Made by a program: the position numbers and the translations under genes. A stretch of 5,342 nt of DNA. It comes from Azoarcus sp. (GTDB lineage Bacteria; Pseudomonadota; Gammaproteobacteria; Burkholderiales; Rhodocyclaceae). How positions within the stretch are numbered: the first letter of the stretch is position 1; the number at the start of each line of letters is the position of its first letter. Positions 1 through 5,342 of the stretch are shown here, one piece after another. The notes below the pieces were generated by a model, which had not been told where the DNA came from, ran no database searches, and saw only the letters and a list, made by a program, of their open reading frames with translations. Location of the stretch: the NCBI GenBank assembly GCA_031258035.1, contig JAIRNL010000276.1:1-5342 (forward strand). The letters are read 5' to 3'.

Positions 1-219
1 GATCCGGTTGACGTGGTCGATGTCGTCGTATTTGTAGGTCGTGCTCTGGACGATGGGCAGGACGCGCGGTTCGCTCACCTTGGGGTCGTAGCCGCCCTGG
101 ATGCAGAGGGTATCGAAGGACAGGCGCGGCGGCGCGGCGGCTTCGGCGGCGGCATCCCCGGTTGCTTTGGCCTTTTTTGCGGATTTGGCTGGTTTTTTCG
201 GTACGGCGGATTTGGACAT
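1..219 (-). CDS. metY: O-acetylhomoserine sulfhydrylase (MetY-like), 5' fragment
   Basis: The first 73 codons of a gene cut by the left window edge. Family knowledge: these PLP enzymes of the Cys/Met-metabolism class condense O-acetylhomoserine with sulfide to give homocysteine in the cytoplasm. Seen here: residues 35-68 contain FDTLCIQGGYDP followed by PRVLPIVQSTTYKYDD, the characteristic N-terminus of this group, with the His/Gln-Gly-Gly turn and the PI-QST-Y segment near the active-site entrance. The PLP lysine lies outside the window. Residues 1-31 form a Lys/Ala-rich, low-complexity leader not needed by the fold. I chose the ATG at 219 because it gives MSKSAVPKKP; an in-frame ATG at 249 would add ten residues, and neither has a strong Shine-Dalgarno. 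It lies downstream of the ABC importer on the same strand, so it could be cotranscribed or have its own promoter. Cystathionine gamma-synthase or methionine gamma-lyase relatives are less likely. Confidence 0.85.
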   Translation of the reverse strand, partial: MSKSAVPKKPAKSAKKAKATGDAAAEAAAPPRLSFDTLCIQGGYDPKVSEPRVLPIVQSTTYKYDDIDHVNRI

Positions 220-256
220 GGCGAAATACGGCTGGAAATGGAAAAGCATGATGTAG

Positions 257-278
257 GGGCGGCCCCCCGTGGCCGCCC
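257..278 (-). other. GC-rich hairpin between ABC operon and metY-like gene
   Basis: A perfect 8-bp inverted repeat, GGGCGGCC at 257-264 and GGCCGCCC at 271-278, encloses a 6-base loop. It sits about 38 bases before the preferred metY-like start and 94 bases after the displaced ATPase stop at 372. No T-run follows on either strand, so it is not a classical intrinsic terminator. It may be a transcript-end stem, a 5' leader structure or a chance GC palindrome. The rest of the gap (220-371) shows no small gene. A weak TATACC at 288-283 on the minus strand could be a -10 element, but no matching -35 is evident. Confidence 0.35.
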
Positions 279-400
279 TGGGGGTATAGCGCGCGCGCCG
301 CGTTGCCCCCCTCCCGGCGGGATGCGGGGCGGTGAATCGTGGCGGGCGTCCTGACGCGCGGCGCGGGCAGCTTACCAGCTTTTCCCCAGCCCCAGCCGGT

Positions 401-1182
<782 letters not shown>

Positions 1183-1189
<7 letters not shown>

Positions 1190-2304
1190 TTGACGATTCC
1201 TTTCTGCCAGACGAGCACGCGGTCGCGCACGGCGAAGAGCAGTGAAATGAGGCTGGAGAAAATGACGGTCATCACGATCAGCGCCGCATACATGTTGACG
1301 TAGGAGGCGTAGCCCTGCGCCCAGGTGAGATACCAGCCCAGGCCGGACTTGACGCCCATCATCTCGGCCACGATCAGCACCACGAACGAACTGCCGAAGC
1401 CCATGAAAAGCCCGACGAACACCTGCGGCAAGGCGGCGGGAATGGCGACGCGGAAAATCAGGAACCATTCGGAGGCGCCCATCGTGCGCGCCACGTCGTA
1501 ATACGCCTTGTTGACGCCCGCCACGCCCGACCACGTCAGGATCGCCACTGGAAAGCCCGTCGCCAGCGCGATCAGGAAGACGGAGGCGGCGTGGCTCGAC
1601 GGGAAGAAGAAAAAGGCGATGGGAAGGAGCGCCGTGGGCGGCAAGGGCCCGAGGAAGCGCAGGAGCGGATGCACCCAGTAGCTGATCGCGCGCGACCAGC
1701 CGATGGAGATCCCGACCGTGAAACCCACCGCCGCGCCCCAGAGCACGCCTTCGAGCAGGAGCTTGAGCGAGTTGTAGGTGCTGTCGGCCAGACGCGCGTA
1801 GTCGTTCGCATAGGCGTCGATGAGGCTGGAGGGCGGCGCGAAGAAAGGCGGCGGCAGCGCGCCCGTCTTGGCGGTGAGGATTTCCCACAGCGCCAGGATG
1901 AGGGCGGAGACGACGATCCATGGCGCGCCCCGGCTGAACACCGCGTTGGCGCGGGCGAGGAGGGAGAACCGCGCGCTCGTCGACAGGGCGAGGAGGGCCC
2001 ATGTCACCGCGATGGCGGCGGCGGCGGTGCCGAATTCCGCGGTATAGGCCCAATCCTCGAACCCGGCGGGCTTGTTGGGCCACAGCAGGGTGAGTGCAGC
2101 CAGGAGGCCCCAGGCCGCGGCGGCGGCGAATCCCAGCCAGTGCGGGCGGCGCGCCGGACGGGGCTGGGCCGACGCGGCCTGCGCCGTGGGGAGGATTTCC
2201 ACGACGGCGGCGCTCCCGGCGGATGGCGGCTTGCGGTCGAAACCGGATACGACCTTGGCCTCTTGCGGCAGGGGCGCGGTCGCGGCAATTGCGCTCGAAC
2301 TCAT
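1183..2304 (-). CDS. NitT/TauT-type ABC transporter permease with long N-terminal extension
   Basis: The inner-membrane channel subunit, 373 residues, partner of the neighbouring ATPase and binding protein. The core (about 128-373) is a BPD_transp_1-type permease. Its cytoplasmic coupling (EAA) motif reads YYDVARTMGASEWFLIFRVAIPAALP at 268-293 in two parts, YYDVARTMGASEW and FLIFRVAIPAALP, with Asp270 where Glu is usual and the conserved Gly276. Hydrophobic segments lie near 128-146, 183-203, 212-234, 240-258, 297-316 and 336-358. SsuC/TauC/NrtB permeases are usually about 250-280 residues; here an extra ~125 residues precede the core: a Pro/Ala-rich head (1-55) and two further hydrophobic segments (57-76 and 90-108). 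ATG 2304 is supported by AAGGGA at 2315-2310, five bases upstream. The gene starts 34 bp after the binding-protein stop and overlaps the ATPase start by seven bases, so the three form one operon. Confidence 0.9.
1198..1203 (-). promoter_or_regulatory. Ribosome binding site of the ABC ATPase
   Basis: AAAGGA lies inside the last codons of the permease gene, eight bases before the ATG at 1189. It fixes the ATPase start and shows that the ATPase is initiated from within the permease reading frame. Confidence 0.65.
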
Positions 2305-2309
2305 GACGA

Positions 2310-2315
2310 TCCCTT
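2310..2315 (-). promoter_or_regulatory. Ribosome binding site of the ABC permease
   Basis: AAGGGA, five bases before the ATG at 2304, sits in the 34-bp gap after the binding-protein gene. It supports the upstream start and therefore the long N-terminal extension, rather than a shorter start near the family-typical N-terminus. Confidence 0.65.
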
Positions 2316-2338
2316 TTTTCCGTTCTCCGTCCGCCCGC

Positions 2339-3385
2339 TCAAAGCACCTTCACGAAAACGTGATCGGCGTATTTCCCCGGATCGGTGCTGGCTTTGAGGA
2401 CGCCCAGCTTTTTGAAGTCCTGCGCGTAGAAAGCGATCTCGTCGCGCAGGTCGGTGCCGACCGGGTGATGGTGCAGGTTGAGCGTCGCATAAAGCTCTTT
2501 CAGCTCGGCCAGCGTCATGTTCGTGGTGTATTTGAGGAAAATCTTCGCGCTCTCCTCGATGTTGCGGCCCGTCCAGTCGTAGGCCTCGATCAGCGAGCGC
2601 GTCAGCGCCACCGCCACGGGCTTCCTGGTGCGCGCGAGATTGCCGTTGATGCCGATCACGCAGCAGGCTTTGTTGTGATACTCGCCCTGGTTGTTGGTCG
2701 CCAGCTCCACGAACTTGCCCCGGGAATCGCGCTCGATCTTGAATGCCATGGGGTCGCTGTCGGCGACGGCATGGATTTCGCCCTTTTCCGCCGCGAGGCC
2801 GAGCAGGTCGCGCTGGTATACCCGCCAGGTGATTTCCTTTTCCGGGTCGATGCCGTTCTTTTTCAGATAGACGCTGAAGAAATGCGTCGCCGGCGCGCCG
2901 AGGTCGGGCACGCCGATGGTCTTGCCGCGCAGGTCGGCGAGCTTGTCGACCTTGCCCGGCCTGTAGCCGATCAGCCGCACGCAGCCGCCATGCAGGCCCG
3001 CGACCACCTTGACGTCGAAACCGGCTTCCAGCGGCTTCAGCCAGCGGAAGATCATGCCCACCGCCGCGTCCGATTTGCCGGTGGCGATGGATTCCAGCAA
3101 CTGGTCGGTAGAGCCTGAGTAGTTGACGAGCGTGACATCCAGGCCGTTTCTCTCGAAGATGCCGGTCTCCTTGGCGACGGCAATCGGCGTCAGGCAGAAA
3201 GAAGTCTGGTTCCAGGCGAACGACAGGGGCGTGAGTCTGGCGGGCGCGGCCTGTGCCCAGACTTGCCCGCCGACGCCGAGCAGGGGGGCAGCCAGCGCGG
3301 CGGAACCGGCGGCAGCCAGGAGCGCGCGCCGCTTCGGGCTGGGGAGAGTGGAAGCCGCGGCGGGGGTCTTTTCTTCATGAGACAT
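2339..3385 (-). CDS. NitT/TauT-type ABC transporter substrate-binding protein
   Basis: A periplasmic solute receptor, 348 residues, delivering ligand to the permease and ATPase downstream. Residues 1-46 look like an export signal: a twin-arginine pair (Arg19-Arg20 in PKRRALL), a hydrophobic Ala/Leu run (21-38) and a likely cleavage site after VWA or AQA (43-47). The mature part has the NMT1/SsuA-like layout: LSFAWNQ start (54-60), IAVAKETGIFERNGLDV (68-84), GSTDQLLESIATGKSDAAVG (91-110) as first-lobe ligand loops, and DLRGKTIGVP (151-160) opening the second lobe. Known members bind nitrate, bicarbonate, sulfonates, taurine or pyrimidine precursors; residues here do not identify the ligand. 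Unusual marks are Cys64, Cys135, vicinal Cys241-Cys242 and three histidines at 305-307. The ATG at 3385 is preferred over a TTG at 3400 because GAGG lies seven bases upstream of it and the TTG overlaps that site. It is the first gene of the ABC operon. Confidence 0.88.
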   Translation of the reverse strand: MSHEEKTPAAASTLPSPKRRALLAAAGSAALAAPLLGVGGQVWAQAAPARLTPLSFAWNQTSFCLTPIAVAKETGIFERNGLDVTLVNYSGSTDQLLESIATGKSDAAVGMIFRWLKPLEAGFDVKVVAGLHGGCVRLIGYRPGKVDKLADLRGKTIGVPDLGAPATHFFSVYLKKNGIDPEKEITWRVYQRDLLGLAAEKGEIHAVADSDPMAFKIERDSRGKFVELATNNQGEYHNKACCVIGINGNLARTRKPVAVALTRSLIEAYDWTGRNIEESAKIFLKYTTNMTLAELKELYATLNLHHHPVGTDLRDEIAFYAQDFKKLGVLKASTDPGKYADHVFVKVL

Positions 3386-3390
3386 GGCAT

Positions 3391-3396
3391 TTCCTC
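3391..3396 (-). promoter_or_regulatory. Ribosome binding site deciding the binding-protein start
   Basis: GAGGAA on the minus strand, with GAGG seven bases before the ATG at 3385. A TTG at 3400-3398 in the same frame would overlap this site and has no Shine-Dalgarno of its own, so the ATG is the better start. Confidence 0.7.
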
Positions 3397-3447
3397 GCAA
3401 TCGTTACGAAAGGGGGCCAGTCTAGCGGGATGCCTCATGAACGATAA

Positions 3448-3476
3448 AGAATAAAAGGTCATTCACATAGCTGCAA
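3448..3476 (-). promoter_or_regulatory. Candidate promoter of the ABC operon
   Basis: Within the only AT-rich block of the window (about 3435-3520), TTGCAG at 3476-3471 and TATTCT at 3453-3448 are separated by 17 bases. They match the sigma-70 -35 and -10 consensus at three and four of six positions. The start codon lies about 60 bases beyond the -10. This is a weak match chosen by position and base composition; TTGCTG at 3493-3488 with TATGTG at 3469-3464 (18-base spacer) is an alternative. Confidence 0.3.
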
Positions 3477-3507
3477 AAACATATAAGCAGCAAGGGAATA
3501 CATAGCT
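3465..3507. repeat. 8-bp direct repeat ACATAGCT in the operon leader
   Basis: ACATAGCT occurs at 3465-3472 and again at 3500-3507, start to start 35 bp apart. The two copies flank the candidate -35 region, with one copy partly inside the proposed -35/-10 spacer. Between them, GCTGC (3470-3474) and GCAGC (3487-3491) form a short inverted repeat with a 12-base spacer. This could be a regulator site, for instance for a LysR-type sulfur regulator, but no known consensus is matched. Confidence 0.35.
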
Positions 3508-3514
3508 TTTTTTT
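3507..3514 (-). promoter_or_regulatory. A8 tract upstream of candidate promoter
   Basis: Eight consecutive A residues on the minus strand (T on the plus strand) lie 30-37 bases upstream of the candidate -35, or about 14 bases upstream of the alternative one. Such tracts can bend DNA or act as UP elements. No GC-rich stem precedes the T-run on the plus strand, so it is not read as a terminator. Confidence 0.25.
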
Positions 3515-3618
3515 GGATATGCGGCTGGCGCTTCGGCCCGGCGGCAACGGCGCTCGCGGCGCAAGGTTTTGGCTTCACGGTTTTCGCGCTGCCGGGCGCG
3601 CCGCGCAATGCGCGCGAA

Positions 3619-3642
3619 TGCCGGAACAGGTCAGTCCCGGCA
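3619..3642 (-). terminator. Hairpin after the SulP gene, possible transcript-end structure
   Basis: TGCCGGAAC (3619-3627) pairs with GTCCCGGCA (3634-3642) over nine positions with one G-U wobble in the minus transcript, around a 6-base loop. It begins 18 bases after the SulP stop codon. The position fits a 3' end structure, but no T-run follows, so efficient intrinsic termination is doubtful. The flanking 3520-3618 segment is GC-rich and shows no supported gene. Confidence 0.4.
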
Positions 3643-3659
3643 CTCGCGGGATCGGGCCA

Positions 3660-5342
3660 TCATGGCGCGGCGGGCGGCGTCCCGGTATCCGGGGCGCGCT
3701 GCCCGCCCTGGATTTGGCGGGCGCGTTCGAGCGCGGCGGCGAGATTGGGGCAGATATTTTCCGCGCCGAGATGTTCGATGAATCCGGAGCGACGGATCAG
3801 CGAACCCGGCTGTTTGCCGAGGGCGCACAGGATCAGCGTCGCGCCGCGTTTTTTCAGGCTGCGGTGCAGGCTTTGCAGGATGTCGAGGCCGGTGGTGTCG
3901 ATGCTGATGACCTTGTCGAGATCGAGAATCGCCGTTTCGGGAAAGTCGTCCTGGGCGAGGAGTTGGGTTTCGAGTTTGTTGGCGGCGCCGAAGAAAAGGC
4001 TGCCGGAAAGTTTCCAGGCGCGGATGTGCCTGTCCCCGCCGCAGTCCTGCGCGGAAAGCGCGACAGGCTCGATCCGGGTCAGGTCGGCGATGCGGTAGAT
4101 GAAAAAGATACTGGCCAGCACCATGCCAAGCTCGACCGCCAGGGTCAGGCCGAAAACGATCGTGACCAGGAAGGTGCCCAGCAGGATGCTGCGGTAGTTG
4201 TTCGAGTAGCGCGCCAGCTCGCGCGGCGACAGGGCATGCCAGTCGCCCATGTTGAGGGCGACGACGACGACGATGGCCGAGAGCGTCGCCAGCGGGATGT
4301 GGCTTGCCAGCGGGGCGAGGACGAGGACGATGGCAAGCAGCACGAAAGAATGGATGATGCCGGCGACCGGCGTCGTGCCGCCGCTCCTGATGTTGGTGGC
4401 GGTGCGGGCGATGGCGCCGGTGGCGGCAAAACCGCCGAAGAGCGGCGCAACGACGTTGGCGATGCCCTGGGCCATCAATTCCTGGTTGGGGTCGTGGCGG
4501 TCGTCGATCTGGGTGTCCGCGACGCGGGCCGAGAGCAACGATTCGATTGCGCCCAGGATCGCAATGGCGAGCGCGGAGGGGATGAGATCGCGCAGGGCCT
4601 CCAGCGTGAGGACGGGCAGGCCGAAAGCGGGCAGATCTTGCGGAATGCCGCCGAAACGCGAGCCGATGGTGTCGGTCGGCAGGCTGAACAGCGCGTTGAT
4701 CGTGGTGAAGATCAGCAGCACCGCGAGCGGCCCCGGCAGGCGCCGCATCCAGCGTACCCGCATGGCCCCGCGGTTCCAGGCGACCAGGACGGCGAGCGAG
4801 GCGACGGAGACAGCCAGCGTCTGCCAGTGCAGTCCGGGCAGGGCGGCGTAGAGTACCTTGATCTTGGCGAAGAATTCGCCGGGCAGGCTCTTGATCGGCA
4901 GGCCGAGGAAATCCTTGACCTGCGAGAGAAAGATGACCACGGCGATGCCGCTGGTAAAGCCGGTGACCACCGCGCGCGGGATGAAGCGGATCATGTTGCC
5001 GAGCCGGAACGCGCCGAGCGCGAAGAGCATGAAGCCGGACATCATCGTGGCGACCAGCAGGTTGGCGACGCCCAGATTGGCGACGATGCCGTAGACGATG
5101 GGGATGAATGCCCCGGTCGGGCCGCCGATCTGCACCTTCGAGCCGCCCAGGAGCGAAATCAGCAGGCCGGCGACGATGGCCGTCCAGATGCCGGCGGCGG
5201 GCGACATGCCGCTGGCGATGGCGAAGGCCATGGCCAGCGGCAGGGCGAGCACGCCGACGATGATGCCCGCCGACAAGTCCTGGATGAATGCGCCGCGTCC
5301 GTAGCCGGGCAGGGTGTCGAGGAGTTTGGGGCGGAAGGGGAA
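3660..5342 (-). CDS. SulP/SLC26-family anion permease with STAS domain (5' end just outside window)
   Basis: An inner-membrane anion carrier; 560 residues are visible. The frame stays open to the right edge, beginning FPFRPKLLDTLPGYGRG, a usual SulP N-terminus, so probably only the initiator and at most a few codons are missing. A TTG at 5276 is not the start. Visible residues 23-415 form the multi-spanning UraA-type core, with VQIGGPTGAF (70-79) as the first-half signature and ESLLSARVADTQ (267-278) plus GGFAATGAIARTATNIRSGG (303-322) in the second half. Residues about 425-540 are a STAS domain with ALFF-like SGSLFFGAANKL and LDKVISIDTTGLDIL; the loop usually reading D-S-x-G is Asp482-Thr-Thr-Gly here. 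A Pro-rich tail ends it. Family members carry sulfate, bicarbonate, C4-dicarboxylates or molybdate. Sulfate fits the metY-like and ABC context but is inferred. Length is normal. No carbonic anhydrase gene, a common bicarbonate clue, is seen here. Confidence 0.93.
   Translation of the reverse strand, partial: FPFRPKLLDTLPGYGRGAFIQDLSAGIIVGVLALPLAMAFAIASGMSPAAGIWTAIVAGLLISLLGGSKVQIGGPTGAFIPIVYGIVANLGVANLLVATMMSGFMLFALGAFRLGNMIRFIPRAVVTGFTSGIAVVIFLSQVKDFLGLPIKSLPGEFFAKIKVLYAALPGLHWQTLAVSVASLAVLVAWNRGAMRVRWMRRLPGPLAVLLIFTTINALFSLPTDTIGSRFGGIPQDLPAFGLPVLTLEALRDLIPSALAIAILGAIESLLSARVADTQIDDRHDPNQELMAQGIANVVAPLFGGFAATGAIARTATNIRSGGTTPVAGIIHSFVLLAIVLVLAPLASHIPLATLSAIVVVVALNMGDWHALSPRELARYSNNYRSILLGTFLVTIVFGLTLAVELGMVLASIFFIYRIADLTRIEPVALSAQDCGGDRHIRAWKLSGSLFFGAANKLETQLLAQDDFPETAILDLDKVISIDTTGLDILQSLHRSLKKRGATLILCALGKQPGSLIRRSGFIEHLGAENICPNLAAALERARQIQGGQRAPDTGTPPAAP

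Noticed and set aside
13..354. A 113-codon plus-strand open frame at the left end
   Set aside because: It lies antisense to the MetY-like gene and runs through the hairpin gap with low-complexity Gly/Arg sequence.
220..371. A SAM or SAH riboswitch before the metY-like gene
   Set aside because: Only one simple stem is visible; I could not recognise the conserved cores of known SAM or SAH riboswitch classes.
1591..2397. A 268-codon plus-strand open frame
   Set aside because: It is a shadow of the permease gene, full of Arg, Gly and Glu repeats with no recognisable domain.
2072..3118. A 348-codon open frame on the plus strand opposite the binding-protein and permease genes
   Set aside because: It is antisense to two clearly recognisable genes, has no supporting ribosome site or family motifs, and has the composition expected of a mirror frame in GC-rich DNA.
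3398..3400. TTG as an earlier start for the binding protein
   Set aside because: It overlaps the GAGG ribosome site used by the ATG at 3385 and has no such site of its own.
3507..3514. T8 run on the plus strand as an intrinsic terminator
   Set aside because: No GC-rich stem precedes it and there is no plus-strand gene to terminate.
3569..3781. A 70-codon plus-strand open frame between the SulP and binding-protein genes
   Set aside because: It is Arg-rich, overlaps the end of the SulP gene, and shows no ribosome site or known motif.
5274..5276. TTG as the start of the SulP permease
   Set aside because: The frame continues upstream for 22 codons to the edge with a typical SulP N-terminus, so the true start is beyond the window.

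Overview
The window is GC-rich, densely coded DNA, and every supported gene lies on the minus strand, so transcription runs from right to left. The codon bias, a periplasmic-type binding protein with a secretion signal, a SulP permease and a MetY-type enzyme suggest a Gram-negative proteobacterium. A betaproteobacterium is my best guess, but this is inference; no rRNA or other taxonomic marker is present.

In order of transcription: (1) a SulP/SLC26-family anion permease with a C-terminal STAS domain (5342 to 3660), nearly complete and lacking only its first codon or few codons beyond the right edge; (2) a 274-bp gap with a hairpin just after the SulP stop and an AT-rich block that probably holds the promoter of the next operon; (3) a three-gene ABC importer of the nitrate/sulfonate/taurine (NitT/TauT) class: binding protein (3385 to 2339), permease (2304 to 1183) and ATPase (1189 to 401, with its family-like C-terminal tail displaced into another frame that ends at 372); (4) a 152 to 181-bp gap with a GC-rich hairpin; (5) the first 73 codons of a PLP-dependent O-acetylhomoserine sulfhydrylase (MetY-like), cut by the left edge.

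Taken together this reads as a sulfur-acquisition neighbourhood. A SulP anion carrier and an ABC importer could bring in sulfate or an organosulfur anion, and the sulfhydrylase joins reduced sulfur to O-acetylhomoserine to make homocysteine. The ABC substrate cannot be read from sequence alone; nitrate, bicarbonate, sulfonates and other small anions or organics remain possible.

The points most worth a second look are: an apparent single-base frameshift near 430-436 that removes the family-like ATPase C-terminus; a roughly 125-residue N-terminal extension with two extra predicted membrane segments on the permease; a divergent binding protein with clustered His and Cys residues; and a perfect 8-bp direct repeat in the AT-rich operon leader. 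I found no CRISPR array, insertion sequence, tRNA, rRNA or recognisable new defence or mobile system.
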